A stretch of 62,153 nt of DNA from an uncultured Pedosphaera sp. (GCA_903918755.1 CAIXFN010000058.1:1-62153), one strand, 5' to 3'. Counted from the first letter of the stretch, positions 50,668 through 60,818 are shown. Program-made: numbers and translations. The notes: generated from the letters alone by a model not told the origin.

Positions 50668-51939
50668 ATGAGCACCTCCCATCACGATCACGTGGGCGGC
50701 CGGCCCTGGACCCAGGCCCGGGAAAAATGGCTCTTGTTGACCCTGGCGGCCATCCAGTTTACCGCGATGTTGGACTTCCTGATCATCATGCCGCTGGGAC
50801 CGCAGTACATGCGGGTTTTTCACATCAAACCGGGGCAGTTCGGTTTGATGGTCTCGGCGTACGCCATCAGTGCGGGGGTTGCCGGCGTGGTGGCGAGCTT
50901 GTTCCTGGACCGGCTTGATCGGCGGCCCGCCCTGCTCTGGTTGTACTTCGGCTTCGTCGTTGGCACCCTGCTCTGCGCCCTCGCCAACACCTATCCGCTA
51001 TTGGTGATTGCCCGCGTGATTGCCGGGGCGTTTGGTGGGGTGACCGGGGCTTTGATTCTGGCCATTATTGGGGACATGATCCCGGTGGAACGGCGCGGGG
51101 CGGCCATGGGCATGGTGATGTCCTCCTTTTCGGTGGCCTCCATCTGCGGGGTGCCGATCGGCTTGCGGCTGGCCTCGGATTTTGACTGGCACATGCCCTT
51201 TTACGCGCTTTCGGGGCTGAGTCTGTTGGTTTTGGTGGCCACCGCCGCGGTGCTGCCTTCCCTGCGACGGCATTTGCACCACACCCGTGAAGGCGGAGCC
51301 GCGCGCCAACTGCTCAATGTCATCAAGCATCGCAACCATCAGCGTTCGTTCCTGTTCATGGCGGTCCTGACGTTCATGGCCTTCTGCATGATTCCCTATA
51401 TCAGCCCCTACATGGTGGCCAATGTGGGCTTGCGGGAAAATCAATTGCTCTACATTTACGCCATCGGCGGATTATTCACCGTTTTCACCATGAACTGGGT
51501 CGGGCGCTGGGCGGACCGCTCCGGCAAACTCCGGGTGTTTCAAATCTGCGCGCTCTCCACCGTGGTCCCTATCGTCGTGCTCACCAATCTGCCGCCCGTA
51601 CCCCTGGTGGTCGCGGTCAGCGTCACCACCATTTTCATGATTGCCATGTCCAGCCGCATGGTCCCCGCCATGGCGTTGATGACGGTCGTGGTGGAACCGC
51701 GCTACCGGGGCAGTTTCATGAGCCTGAACTCGTCGGTGCAACAATTTGCCGCGGGCCTGGCATCGCTTTTCAGCGGGTTCATCCTGGGGCAATCGGACAC
51801 CGGCCAGATCACTCATTATTTTATCACGGGGCTGTGCGCAGTGGCCCTCGCCGTCTGGAGCATTTTCATCGCCCGCTCACTGCGCGTGGTGGAGGAAACT
51901 AAAGTGGTTGGCGAACCGCTGGCGGTTGAGGCCATCTGA
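50668..51939 (+). CDS. MFS transporter
   Basis: This 423-residue protein has about twelve hydrophobic segments and MFS family features, such as LFLDRLDRRPALLWL in the first cytoplasmic loop and GRWADRSGKLRVFQI in the second half. It is probably a drug/metabolite:H+ antiporter exporter. It overlaps functionally with the preceding reductases: reduced or conjugated products could be exported. The start ATG lies 1 bp after the oxidoreductase stop. Confidence 0.9.
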   Translation: MSTSHHDHVGGRPWTQAREKWLLLTLAAIQFTAMLDFLIIMPLGPQYMRVFHIKPGQFGLMVSAYAISAGVAGVVASLFLDRLDRRPALLWLYFGFVVGTLLCALANTYPLLVIARVIAGAFGGVTGALILAIIGDMIPVERRGAAMGMVMSSFSVASICGVPIGLRLASDFDWHMPFYALSGLSLLVLVATAAVLPSLRRHLHHTREGGAARQLLNVIKHRNHQRSFLFMAVLTFMAFCMIPYISPYMVANVGLRENQLLYIYAIGGLFTVFTMNWVGRWADRSGKLRVFQICALSTVVPIVVLTNLPPVPLVVAVSVTTIFMIAMSSRMVPAMALMTVVVEPRYRGSFMSLNSSVQQFAAGLASLFSGFILGQSDTGQITHYFITGLCAVALAVWSIFIARSLRVVEETKVVGEPLAVEAI

Positions 51940-51952
51940 TCCCCCACTCCCG

Positions 51953-52249
51953 CTATTTTTTTATTTGATCCTCGGACCGCGGCGAACCGCCGGTGGGCCG
52001 GCCGGCTTTCATCAAATATCGCGCGGCGGAACACAGGCCGGAAAAATGGAAACCGGGATCGACGTAGTGCTCGATCACGTAAAAGGCAAAATAGTACGCC
52101 CGGCAAAAGGACCAGATGCACAACGCCAGGAGCAGGCCGACCTTCAGCGTGGGTTGCTCCAGCACCAGCAGCAGACCGGAAAATAGCCCCAAAAATACGA
52201 ACAACAGCCCCTTGAGCTTGATGACTCGCGGGTTGGTGAGATCGCTCAT
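51953..52249 (-). CDS. Small membrane protein, hypothetical
   Basis: The 98-residue protein has two adjacent hydrophobic segments (LLFVFLGLFSGLLLVLEQ, GLLLALCIWSFCRAYYFAFY) and a basic C-terminus ending DQIKK. No domain is recognised. It lies 25 bp downstream of the pseudouridine synthase gene on the same strand and is probably co-transcribed with it. The start is taken as MSDLTNPRVIKL. Confidence 0.65.
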   Translation of the reverse strand: MSDLTNPRVIKLKGLLFVFLGLFSGLLLVLEQPTLKVGLLLALCIWSFCRAYYFAFYVIEHYVDPGFHFSGLCSAARYLMKAGRPTGGSPRSEDQIKK

Positions 52250-52274
52250 AATATTCTTTCCTCGCGTAAATCCA

Positions 52275-53039
52275 TCATGTGTCGGGCTGATCGGTAACCC
52301 CGGATGCGCTGCCTGCACTTTCCGCGAGCCGGAAAAAATCGACCAGCCAGGATTCGGGCTCCGCGCGAAATTCCCATCGCTCCCCCTGCCATTCAAAAAC
52401 CACTTCGCCCGCATGCAGGGCATGGTAGGGAAGGATCAGCCGGCGTCGTTGTTCGTCGGTCAGGCGGTCTTCCACCAGGGCCAGATATAAATCATCGTCC
52501 CCGCCATACAATTTGTCGCCCACGATCGGGTGCCCCAGATGGGCCAGGTGAATGCGAATCTGGTGTTTGCGCCCGGTTCGGGGCCGGACGAGCAGTCGGG
52601 TGAACTTCCCTTCGGCGCGCTGAAAACGGTGCCCCACTTCGTACTCCGTTTGCGCCGCCGCCCCATCGCTGCGGACACAATCCTTGATCGCCACCCGGGA
52701 AGTGAGGTCCTTGCCCAACGGCGCGTCAATGATTCCTTGTTCTTCCGCCACCCAGCCATGGACTAGCGCCACGTAATCTTTCCGCACCTCCCGCGCTTCC
52801 CAAATCCGGCGCACGGCCCGCGCCGCCGTGGGGGTTTTTGCGACCAGCACGAGCCCGCTCGTTTCCCGATCCAGGCGGTTGATGAGTTGCGGTTCCCCGA
52901 CCGTCCCCAAGTGCAACCGGACGCGGCTGATGAGGCTGGAATACACATCGCCCTTGGTGGGATGGCAGACCAGTCCCGCCGGTTTGTTCACCACCAGCAA
53001 GTCCCGGTCCTCATGCACCACTTGAAATAGTTTTTCCAC
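52275..53039 (-). CDS. RluA-family pseudouridine synthase
   Basis: This 254-residue protein has the RluA catalytic motif INRLDRETSGLVLVAKT (Asp in RLD), a preceding LLVVNKPAGLVCHPT and a C-terminal RPRTGRKHQIRIHLAHLGHP. It isomerises uridine in rRNA or tRNA; the exact site (RluA, RluC, RluD or TruC class) cannot be fixed from sequence alone. No S4 domain is present. Confidence 0.92.
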   Translation of the reverse strand: MEKLFQVVHEDRDLLVVNKPAGLVCHPTKGDVYSSLISRVRLHLGTVGEPQLINRLDRETSGLVLVAKTPTAARAVRRIWEAREVRKDYVALVHGWVAEEQGIIDAPLGKDLTSRVAIKDCVRSDGAAAQTEYEVGHRFQRAEGKFTRLLVRPRTGRKHQIRIHLAHLGHPIVGDKLYGGDDDLYLALVEDRLTDEQRRRLILPYHALHAGEVVFEWQGERWEFRAEPESWLVDFFRLAESAGSASGVTDQPDT

Positions 53040-53129
53040 GGAATCCCGTCAGGATAATCGGCTCCCCCCCGGAAAACCCAGCCAATTCCCCCGCTTGTCT
53101 TTACCTCCCCAAGCCGTAATATTGCACCC

Positions 53130-53741
53130 GTGAAGGCAAAACTATTACTGCCCATCATCTTGATGGTGGTATTCGCGATTTCGCGGTACCCCGGGCTGAT
53201 GCCGTCGAATTTCAGCGCAACCTATGCCCTGATGTTCTGCGCTGGGGTTTATTTTCCCGGGCGATTGGCTTGGTGGCTGCCGGTCGCCACCATGTTCGTC
53301 ACGGACCTCCTCCTGAATGGCCTCTATTATCACGTCAGCCTGGTCGTCCCGGAAACCCTGGGCAATTACGCGGTTTACGCCTTGCTCGTCTGGCTGGGCC
53401 GCCGGTTCAGTGCCCGTTCGCCCTTCCTGGCCTTGCTGGGCGGTGGCATCCTGGGCGCCCTTTTGTTCTACTTCGTCACCAACACGATTTCGTGGTTGTC
53501 CGATCCCGCCTACGCCAAGACGCTCGCCGGATGGATCATTGCCCTGACCAAGGGATCCGCTGGCTGGCCGCAGACCTGGGAATTTTTCCGGAACTCGATG
53601 CTCAGCACCGGCTTGTTCACCGGCCTGTTTGCCGGGGCGATGAAACTGCTGGAAGCCGCCGAACCCGCGGAAGCGGAAGCGAAGGCCGAAGAACCCGCCG
53701 GCGAAAAATCCGAGGAGCAGCCCGAAGAGGCCAAAGCCTGA
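53130..53741 (+). CDS. Membrane protein of the DUF6580 type
   Basis: The 203-residue protein, starting at a GTG, has five or so transmembrane segments (LLLPIILMVVFAISRYPG, TYALMFCAGVYFPGRLAWWL, FLALLGGGILGALLFYFVTN). It has an acidic Glu/Ala-rich cytoplasmic tail. The fold resembles the substrate-capture component of ECF vitamin transporters, and I recognise it as DUF6580-like. Substrate unknown. No ECF ATPase gene is nearby. Confidence 0.75.
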   Translation: MKAKLLLPIILMVVFAISRYPGLMPSNFSATYALMFCAGVYFPGRLAWWLPVATMFVTDLLLNGLYYHVSLVVPETLGNYAVYALLVWLGRRFSARSPFLALLGGGILGALLFYFVTNTISWLSDPAYAKTLAGWIIALTKGSAGWPQTWEFFRNSMLSTGLFTGLFAGAMKLLEAAEPAEAEAKAEEPAGEKSEEQPEEAKA

Positions 53742-53778
53742 CTGCCCGCCCCCGGTCGTACCAGGCAACCGCTCCATC

Positions 53779-54243
53779 ATGAAAATCGGCCTCATCTCGG
53801 ACACCCATAATTTTCTGGATCCCCGCGTGCCGGATTTGTTTGCCGGTGTCGATCACATCCTGCACGCCGGCGACATCGGCCAACCCTGGGTGATTTTCGA
53901 TTTGGAAAGCATCGCCCCCGTCACCGCCGTGCTGGGCAACAACGACGCGGGCATGTCTTTCAAGGAAACTGAAATCCTGACCCTGTCCGGCCGCAAGTTT
54001 CTCGTGCACCACATCGTGGACCTGCACCGGCCCGGCCAGGCCATTCGCCAGCGCATTGGCCGGGAGCAGCCGCAGGTCGTCATTTTTGGCCACACCCACA
54101 AAGCCTGTAATCAAACGATCGACGGCACCCTCTTTCTCAACCCGGGTTACTCGGGCAAACCGCGCTTGAATCTTGAGCGCAGCGTCGCCGTCTTGCATTG
54201 CGACCCCGGCGGCATTCGCGTGGAGTTTCATCCCCTGAGTTGA
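53779..54243 (+). CDS. YfcE-type metallophosphoesterase
   Basis: This 154-residue protein has the calcineurin-like metal-binding motifs IGLISDTHNF, ILHAGDIG, LGNNDAG, FLVHHI and IFGHTHKA. It is the short YfcE/MJ0936 type that hydrolyses phosphodiesters in vitro. It follows the membrane protein gene by 37 bp. Confidence 0.92.
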   Translation: MKIGLISDTHNFLDPRVPDLFAGVDHILHAGDIGQPWVIFDLESIAPVTAVLGNNDAGMSFKETEILTLSGRKFLVHHIVDLHRPGQAIRQRIGREQPQVVIFGHTHKACNQTIDGTLFLNPGYSGKPRLNLERSVAVLHCDPGGIRVEFHPLS

Positions 54244-54308
54244 GCGCCCGGGAGCGTGGGTTGCATGCTTGATCCGGACGGGGGTTTTCAGTATTCACCT
54301 CCGCACCT

Positions 54309-55613
54309 ATGCATATCACCGACCTCCGGATCCATGCCATCGCCATCGCCGATCCGCCGCTGCGCAGCTCTTACGGCCTGCATTCGCCGTACGCCCTGCG
54401 CACGATTGTGGAACTGGAGAGCGACGCCGGTGTCATCGGGATCACGGAGACTTACGGCGGCGATGCGCAAGTCCGGCAATTGGAGGCCCTGCGCCCGCAA
54501 ATCATCGGCGCCAATCCCTACCGGCTCACCGGCCTGCTCTCGCCCATGGTGGAAGGCCAGGGCAGCGGCGACGCCCGCTCGCAACTGCATTACGTTCCCG
54601 GCGAGAATCCCCTGGACGCCACGACCCGCACCTACGCCGCCATCGAGGTGGCCTGCCTGGATTTGATCGGCAAAACCGTGGGCCAGCCGTTGTGCGATTT
54701 GATCGGTGGACGCGTGCGGGATGAGGTGCCCTTCTCCGCCTATCCCTTTTACAAGCACGCCGGTGGCGGGGGCGAGGGATCCGACGCCCGGCCCGATGAA
54801 TATGGCGAAGCGCTCTCGCCGGAAAGCCTGGTGCGGCAGGTTCAACAAATGCGCGCGCAGTATGGTTTTGGCTCCATCAAGTTTAAAGCCGGCGTGCTGG
54901 ACCCGGAAATTGAGATCGAAACCGTCAAGCAACTGTATCGCGCGCTGGGCCCCAATGTGCCGCTGCGGATCGATCCCAATTCCGCCTGGACCGTGGCCAC
55001 CGCGGTGCGGGTCGGCCGGGAACTGGCTGAGGAATTGGGGCGCGGTGGTTACCTGGAGGATCCGGTGGCCGGTCTTGAAAACATGGCCGCGGTCCGCCGG
55101 CAATTGGTGGCGGAAGGCATCACCACTCCCCTGGCCAGCAATGTGGCCGTGACCTCCTTCGCCGATCTTCCCCTCTCCATCAAGTTGGATGCAGTTCAGA
55201 TCATCCTTTGCGATCACCATTACTGGGGCGGCCCCCGCCAGGTCCAGCAATTGGCCCGTCTGGCCAAAACTTTTGGTTTGGGTCTCTCCATGCACTCGAA
55301 CAGTCACCTCGGCGTTTCCCTGATGGGCATGGCCCATGTGGCGGCCGCCACCCCGCATCTGACTTACGCCTGCGACACCCACTATCCGTGGCAATCGGCG
55401 CAGGACGAAGTGGTGCAGGGCGGCCGGGTTCCGATCGTGAATGGTTGCGTGCGCATCCCGGACCGGCCGGGCCTGGGGGTGGAGTTGGACTATGACCAAC
55501 TAGCCCGTGGCCGTGAACGCTATGCCCAATGCCTTTACCGCAAGCGCGACGATGAAGCCGAAATGCGCCGACATGTGGACCCCAATTGGCGGCGCGTCCT
55601 GCCGCGCTGGTAG
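54309..55613 (+). CDS. gudD: Glucarate dehydratase (enolase superfamily)
   Basis: This 434-residue protein converts D-glucarate to 5-keto-4-deoxyglucarate. It has the enolase-superfamily barrel: K-x-K in SIKFKAGVLDPE, metal ligands in LRIDPNSAW, LEDPVAG and LASNVAVTS, and the catalytic His in SMHSNSHLGVSL. It precedes kdgD, the enzyme of the next step, by 64 bp on the same strand. Confidence 0.92.
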   Translation: MHITDLRIHAIAIADPPLRSSYGLHSPYALRTIVELESDAGVIGITETYGGDAQVRQLEALRPQIIGANPYRLTGLLSPMVEGQGSGDARSQLHYVPGENPLDATTRTYAAIEVACLDLIGKTVGQPLCDLIGGRVRDEVPFSAYPFYKHAGGGGEGSDARPDEYGEALSPESLVRQVQQMRAQYGFGSIKFKAGVLDPEIEIETVKQLYRALGPNVPLRIDPNSAWTVATAVRVGRELAEELGRGGYLEDPVAGLENMAAVRRQLVAEGITTPLASNVAVTSFADLPLSIKLDAVQIILCDHHYWGGPRQVQQLARLAKTFGLGLSMHSNSHLGVSLMGMAHVAAATPHLTYACDTHYPWQSAQDEVVQGGRVPIVNGCVRIPDRPGLGVELDYDQLARGRERYAQCLYRKRDDEAEMRRHVDPNWRRVLPRW

Positions 55614-55677
55614 TCCGTCCCCTCGATTCTGACAATTGGCTTGCTCCACCAAACACCCAGCATTCACTCTAACCCTT

Positions 55678-56589
55678 ATGGCCACTTCACCGACTGAACT
55701 TCGCGCCCGGTTAAACGGGGTCATCTCCTTTCCCGTCACGCCGTTCAAAGCGGACCTCTCGCTGGATCTCGACGGCTTGCGCGCCAATCTCCGCTCCCTC
55801 CTCCGGCATCCGGTGAGCGCCGTGGTGGCCGCCGCCGGCACCGGGGAGTTGTACTCCCTCTCGCCCGACGAGCATCAAGCCGTGGTCCGGGCCACCGTGG
55901 AGGAAGTCAATGGCCGGGTCCCCGTGCTGGCGGGCACCGGGTTCAACCCGCCCATTGCCGCCGAGCTCGCCCGCGCCGCCGCCGTCGCCGGGGTGGATGG
56001 GATTCTGGCTTTTCCGCCGTATTATCCGGGTCCGGACGACGAGGGAACCATTGCCTATTACCGGGGCATTGCGGCGGCCACGCCCCTCGGGTTGTTGATT
56101 TACAGTCGCGACTGGTTCAATCCCGCCCCCGCGCTGGTCGAACGACTCGCGGAACAAATCCCCAACTTGATCGCCTGGAAAGACGGCCAGGGCGACCTCC
56201 GCCGCTACCAGATGATCCGCCAGCGGATCGGCAATCGCCTGCACTGGATCGGTGGCGTGGGCGACGATCTGGTGCCCGGCTATTACTCCATGGGGATCCG
56301 GACCTACACTTCCAGCATCGCGAACGTGGCACCCCGCCTGTCCTTGCGCTTGCATGAACTGGCGGCGGCGGGAGCCGCGCCGGAATTGGCCGCCCTGATG
56401 GATTCGTTGGTGATCCCGCTGTACGCCTTTCGCGCCCGGCGCAAGGGCTACGAAGTCTCCGTCATGAAGTCCATGATGGACCTGATCGGCCTCCGCGGCG
56501 GTCCGGTCCGCCCCCCGCTGGTGGATTTGCGACCGGAGGAAATCCCCGCGCTGCGGGCGCTGCTGGAACCTTGGGCTGCCTGGTTGTAA
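55678..56589 (+). CDS. kdgD: 5-dehydro-4-deoxyglucarate dehydratase
   Basis: The 303-residue DapA-family enzyme converts 5-keto-4-deoxyglucarate to 2,5-dioxovalerate. It has the family motif AAGTGELYSLSPDEH, the Tyr of LLIYSRDWFN and the Schiff-base Lys in AWKDGQGD. The ATG at 55678 gives the usual length. Together with gudD it forms a two-step glucarate route. No 2,5-dioxovalerate dehydrogenase or glucarate transporter gene is adjacent. Confidence 0.92.
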   Translation: MATSPTELRARLNGVISFPVTPFKADLSLDLDGLRANLRSLLRHPVSAVVAAAGTGELYSLSPDEHQAVVRATVEEVNGRVPVLAGTGFNPPIAAELARAAAVAGVDGILAFPPYYPGPDDEGTIAYYRGIAAATPLGLLIYSRDWFNPAPALVERLAEQIPNLIAWKDGQGDLRRYQMIRQRIGNRLHWIGGVGDDLVPGYYSMGIRTYTSSIANVAPRLSLRLHELAAAGAAPELAALMDSLVIPLYAFRARRKGYEVSVMKSMMDLIGLRGGPVRPPLVDLRPEEIPALRALLEPWAAWL

Positions 56590-56595
56590 GGAAAA

Positions 56596-57711
56596 CTAGG
56601 GCTTCGTCGCTTTGACGGCCGGATGCGCCACCAAACCGGCCAAAACCTGCTGCAATTGCGCCTGCGCCTCGGGATTAGGCGGCAATGGTTGGGCTTGCAA
56701 GGCGGGGAGCAACTTGTCCCACACCACGTTGAGTTCAGCTTGCATGTCGCCGGTTTCTGCCGTGATGGCCACGACCGCGTCCTGGTCCGGCATCACGACA
56801 CAAAACTGGCCGTTCGCCCCATCGCCCCGGAACGCGCCATGGCGGCAGCGCCAGAATTGGAACCCGTAGCCCTGTTCCCAATCGCTTTGCGGATTACTGC
56901 CATTGCCCACCTGCCGCGAAGTGGCGGCGGCCACCCAGTCCGCCGGCACCAATTGCTTCCCCTGCCATTGCCCCTTCTGGAGATAAAGCTGGCCGAACTT
57001 GGCGATGTCCTCCGTCCGGATATACAATCCCCACCCGCCAAAATTCACTCCCTGCGGGCTGGCTCCCCAAGCCGGATTTTCAATCCCCAGCGGCTCAAAC
57101 AACCGCGGCCGGAGATATTCGAGCACCGGCTGGCCGGTGACTTTTTGCACGATGGCCGAAAGCATGTAAGAGCCGGGCGTATTGTAGAGGAAATGGGTGC
57201 CCGGTTTATGCGGGACGGGGTGGGCCAAAAAGGTCCGGCTCCAGGGCACGTCCCCCGAGTCCCGGATTTTGGCCTCCACTTCCTGGCCACTATTCATCGT
57301 CAGCAAATCGCGGACCCGCATGGCCTTGAGGTTTTTGGCGGGTTGGGCGGGGGCGTCCTCCGGGAAAAATTTCAGCACCTCATCGTCGAGGCTCAATTTG
57401 CCGGCGGCAATCGCCAACCCGACCGCGGTGGAGGTAAAGCTCTTGCTCAACGAATGCATGACGTGGGGTTTGTCCGCCGCCTCCGGTTTCCACCACCCCT
57501 CCGCGACCACCTGGCCATGCCGCACCAGCATGAAACTATGCAGGGTGTTAACCTGTTTATCCGCCGCCTCCACAAAACTCTGGATGCCGGCGGACGAAAC
57601 CCCCTGCGCCTCCGGGGTGCTCCGGGGCAGGGCCAGTCCCGCCGCGTGGGCGGTCACGGTGGTCAGGGCCAGCAACAGCAGGAACCGGGGAGCAGCGATA
57701 AATGGGTGCAT
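56596..57711 (-). CDS. Exported serine beta-lactamase-like hydrolase
   Basis: The 371-residue protein has a signal peptide (FLLLLALTTVTAHA) and a class C beta-lactamase/esterase fold. The SxxK motif lies in HSLSKSFTSTAVG and the second motif in FLYNTPGSYMLSAI. It may be an esterase, D-alanyl-aminopeptidase or lactamase; the substrate is unknown. It converges with kdgD, 6 bp between stops. Confidence 0.85.
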   Translation of the reverse strand: MHPFIAAPRFLLLLALTTVTAHAAGLALPRSTPEAQGVSSAGIQSFVEAADKQVNTLHSFMLVRHGQVVAEGWWKPEAADKPHVMHSLSKSFTSTAVGLAIAAGKLSLDDEVLKFFPEDAPAQPAKNLKAMRVRDLLTMNSGQEVEAKIRDSGDVPWSRTFLAHPVPHKPGTHFLYNTPGSYMLSAIVQKVTGQPVLEYLRPRLFEPLGIENPAWGASPQGVNFGGWGLYIRTEDIAKFGQLYLQKGQWQGKQLVPADWVAAATSRQVGNGSNPQSDWEQGYGFQFWRCRHGAFRGDGANGQFCVVMPDQDAVVAITAETGDMQAELNVVWDKLLPALQAQPLPPNPEAQAQLQQVLAGLVAHPAVKATKP

Positions 57712-57893
57712 AAAAAGGAAAGTTGGCGCCTCAGATCAGGACGAACATTCGGGAATTCAGGGTTGTTGATATTCATCTTGCGAGGGGGCCGGGCCAAAGT
57801 AAAGCCAGTTCAGCCTCCCCCAACCGGCCGACGGAGGCACCTCCAAGGGATTATACCCCCGATTTGGCCAACCAAACCGCCTGCGGAAAATGC

Positions 57894-57922
57894 TTTACAC
57901 CCCCGCTCACTCCCCGTAAAGT
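57894..57922 (+). promoter_or_regulatory. Sigma-70-like promoter for rpsO
   Basis: TTTACA at 57894-57899 and TAAAGT at 57917-57922 are spaced by 17 bp. The -10 box ends 43 bp before the rpsO start. This is close to the consensus and is the likely rpsO(-pnp) promoter. Confidence 0.5.
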
Positions 57923-57965
57923 CGTTTCCCTGTAACAAAAAAGACGATTGAACAGTAGATAGATT

Positions 57966-58223
57966 ATGGAAGCAAAAGCGAAGATGATCGCGGATTTCAA
58001 ACTGCACGAGCGGGACACCGGTTCGGCCGACGTCCAAATCGCGCTGTTGACCCAGCGCATCAACCACCTGACCGAGCACCTGCAGAAAAACGTCAAGGAC
58101 CACAGCTCCCGCCGGGGATTGTTGATCATGGTCGGCCAACGCCGCCGTTTGTTGGATTATCTGCATACCACGGACACGGACCGTTATTCGACGATTACGA
58201 AGAAGCTCAAGCTGCGCAAGTAG
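57966..58223 (+). CDS. rpsO: Ribosomal protein S15
   Basis: This 85-residue protein is a standard S15 ([40 protein letters not shown]). It binds the 16S central domain. It is followed by pnp, the order found in many bacteria, where S15 often represses its own mRNA. Confidence 0.97.
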   Translation: MEAKAKMIADFKLHERDTGSADVQIALLTQRINHLTEHLQKNVKDHSSRRGLLIMVGQRRRLLDYLHTTDTDRYSTITKKLKLRK

Positions 58224-58298
58224 CCCCCGGGGAGTGCGGCTTTCCCTGTTTTTTTCGGGTGGCCGACTTTCTACTTCTTTCCTTCTCCCCCTCATTTG

Positions 58299-58327
58299 AC
58301 CGAACCAGCAAGCGCGGCCAGTTCGGT
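58299..58327 (+). promoter_or_regulatory. Hairpin in the pnp leader
   Basis: ACCGAAC (58299-58305) and GTTCGGT (58321-58327) form a 7-bp stem with a 15-nt loop in the 227-bp gap before pnp. In enterobacteria a leader stem lets RNase III and PNPase control pnp mRNA; a similar role here is inference. Confidence 0.4.
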
Positions 58328-58450
58328 TCCCGAGGTGAAATATCCGCGCAAAAAATCTCCCTTGCCCTTGGGTAATTTCAATCAGACTCCTGCCGCCAGG
58401 GGTTTCATTGAAGTTCCTCGGTGGCGATGGAGGCATCCTAGGAAACTCAT

Positions 58451-60766
58451 ATGTCAGAAAAAATAATCGCCCAATTGGGCGACAAGCAGATTTTAATCGA
58501 AACCGGCAAACTCGCCAAGCAGGCGGACGGTGCCGTGACGGTGCAACTCGGTGAAACGATCGTCCTCGTGGCCGCCGTGGCCGCCACCAAGGCCAAACCC
58601 GGCCAGGACTTCTTCCCGCTCACCGTTGATTACCGCGAAAAAGCCGCCGCCGCCGGCAAATTCCCCGGGGGCTATTTCAAGCGCGAAGGCCGCCCGACCG
58701 AGAAGGAAATCCTCACCTGCCGCCTCACGGACCGCCCCATCCGCCCGCTTTTCCCCAAAGGTTGGTATAACGAAGTTCAGGTCCAGACCGTGGTGCTGAG
58801 CGCCGACGGCGAGAACGATCCCGACATTCTCAGCATCATTGGCGCCTCGGCGGCCCTGAGCGTGAGCGACATCCCCTGGGACGGCCCGCTGGGTGCGCTG
58901 CGCATCGGCCGGGTTGGCGGCAAATTCATTGCCAATCCCACCCATGCCGAAATGGCGGACAGCGATGTGGACATCATCTACGTCGGCAACACCCAGGACA
59001 TCGTGATGTTCGAAGGTGCGGCCAAGGAAATCAGCGAGGCTGATTTTGAAGCCGCGCTGCAATTTGGCCATGAATGCTGCCAGCCGCTGATCAAGGCCCA
59101 GCAGGAATTGACGGCCCGCGCCGGGAAAGCCAAGCGCGCCATCACTTTGAACATCGTTCCCGCGGAAATCCTGGCGGAAGCCAAAGCTCTCGCCGGTGAT
59201 CGCATTGTCCAAGCCTTGCTGACCCCGGGCAAACTCGCCCGCGAAGGCAAAGCCAATGCCATTTTCGCCGAAATCGGCACCAAACTCGTCGCGAAATTCG
59301 GCGCCGACAAGGTGACCGAATTCGTGCTGAAGGACGCGCAGTATTATATCCAGAAGGAAGCCGTCCGCGGCCTGATCCTCAATGAGGGCAAACGGCTCGA
59401 CGGTCGCGGTTTTGACACCGTCCGGGCGATTTCCAGCGAAGTCGGGATTCTCCCCCGCGCGCATGGTTCCGCCATCTTCACCCGCGGCGAAACCCAGGCC
59501 GTGACACTGGCCACGCTGGGCACCAATGAGGACGCCCAGGAATTCGATTCCTACACCGGCGGCAGCAACGAGAAGAAGTTCATCCTGCACTACAACTTCC
59601 CCAACTTCTCCGTGGGCGAAACCGGTCGTATCACCGGTCCCGGCCGCCGCGAAATCGGCCACGGCGCCCTCGCGGAACGCTCCATTGAGCCCATGATTCC
59701 CCTCGCCACGTTCCCCTACGCGGTGCGCGTGACCAGCGAGATCATGGAATCCAACGGTTCCACCTCCATGGCCTCCGTCTGCGGCGGCACCCTGGCGCTG
59801 CTCGATGCCGGCGTGCCCATGATCCGACCGGTGGGCGGCATCAGCATCGGCATCTGCGCCGAGCATGATGACGAACACACCATCAACCGGTATCAATTGC
59901 TGACCGACATCATCGGTTGGGAAGATGCGTTCTGCGACATGGATTGCAAGATCGCCGGCACCGAGAAGGGCATCACCGGATTCCAATTGGACCTGAAGCT
60001 GCGCGGCCTGCCCCACAAGCTCATGTCCGAAGCGTTGGTCAAGGCCCACACAGCGCGGCTGTTCATCCTGGCGGAAATGGCCAAGACCTTGGCTGAACCG
60101 CGCAAGGAAATGAGCAAGTACGCTCCGCGGATCATCACCCTGAAGATCAATCCGGAGAAGATTGGCGCCCTGATCGGGCCGGGTGGTAAGAACATCAAAC
60201 GCCTCGTCGAGGAATCGGGTTGCGAAATCAACATCGAAGACGACGGCACCGTCAACATTTACTCCGTGTCCGCCGAGGGCATGAAGATCGCCCGGGACGC
60301 CATCGAGGGCATGACGGCGGAAGCGGAAATCGGCAAGATTTACCGCGGTCGCGTCGTGACCATCAAGGAATTCGGCGCGTTTGTGGAATTCCTCCCCGGC
60401 CGCGACGGTTTGGTGCACATCAGCGAACTGGCGAATTTCCGCGTCAAATTGACCGAGGACATCGTCAAGATCGGCGACGAAATCTGGGTGAAATGCCTCG
60501 GCGTGGACGAAAAGGGCCGCGTCAAACTTTCCCGCCGTGCGGCCATGGCCGAACGGGATGCGGAAATGGGCGGCACCCCGGTCGAACAACCGGTGGTCGG
60601 CACCCAACCCGATGTGGGCGGCCAACCGGAAGACGGCGGCCGGCCGGATCGTGGTGAACGCCCTGAACGTGGCGGGGATCGCGGTGGTGACCGTGGCGGG
60701 CGCGGCGGAGATCGCGGTGGCCGTGGCGGTGGTGGTGGTGGTCGCGGACCGGCTCCCCGGAACTGA
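58451..60766 (+). CDS. pnp: Polyribonucleotide nucleotidyltransferase (PNPase) with RG-rich tail
   Basis: This 771-residue protein has two RNase PH-like domains ([38 protein letters not shown]). The KH domain has [20 protein letters not shown]. The S1 domain has [20 protein letters not shown]. The last 50 residues are an unusual Gly/Arg/Asp tail ([20 protein letters not shown]). It degrades RNA 3' to 5' and is the degradosome exonuclease. AGGA lies 7 nt before the ATG. Confidence 0.97.
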   Translation: MSEKIIAQLGDKQILIETGKLAKQADGAVTVQLGETIVLVAAVAATKAKPGQDFFPLTVDYREKAAAAGKFPGGYFKREGRPTEKEILTCRLTDRPIRPLFPKGWYNEVQVQTVVLSADGENDPDILSIIGASAALSVSDIPWDGPLGALRIGRVGGKFIANPTHAEMADSDVDIIYVGNTQDIVMFEGAAKEISEADFEAALQFGHECCQPLIKAQQELTARAGKAKRAITLNIVPAEILAEAKALAGDRIVQALLTPGKLAREGKANAIFAEIGTKLVAKFGADKVTEFVLKDAQYYIQKEAVRGLILNEGKRLDGRGFDTVRAISSEVGILPRAHGSAIFTRGETQAVTLATLGTNEDAQEFDSYTGGSNEKKFILHYNFPNFSVGETGRITGPGRREIGHGALAERSIEPMIPLATFPYAVRVTSEIMESNGSTSMASVCGGTLALLDAGVPMIRPVGGISIGICAEHDDEHTINRYQLLTDIIGWEDAFCDMDCKIAGTEKGITGFQLDLKLRGLPHKLMSEALVKAHTARLFILAEMAKTLAEPRKEMSKYAPRIITLKINPEKIGALIGPGGKNIKRLVEESGCEINIEDDGTVNIYSVSAEGMKIARDAIEGMTAEAEIGKIYRGRVVTIKEFGAFVEFLPGRDGLVHISELANFRVKLTEDIVKIGDEIWVKCLGVDEKGRVKLSRRAAMAERDAEMGGTPVEQPVVGTQPDVGGQPEDGGRPDRGERPERGGDRGGDRGGRGGDRGGRGGGGGGRGPAPRN

Positions 60767-60790
60767 TCCCATCAGCTCCCAATAATTCCA

Positions 60791-60818
60791 GGCGGACCAG
60801 CAATGGTCCGCCTTTTTT
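60791..60818 (+). terminator. Intrinsic terminator of rpsO-pnp
   Basis: A perfect 9-bp stem GGCGGACCA / TGGTCCGCC closes a GCAA loop and is followed by six T. It lies 25 bp after the pnp stop. Confidence 0.93.

Noticed and set aside
58224-58260. Terminator between rpsO and pnp
   Set aside because: A T-run exists, but the preceding stem is only about 5 bp and imperfect, so read-through to pnp is more likely.
58493-60772. Long minus-strand open frame across pnp
   Set aside because: pnp is unambiguous; the antisense frame arises from its codon bias.
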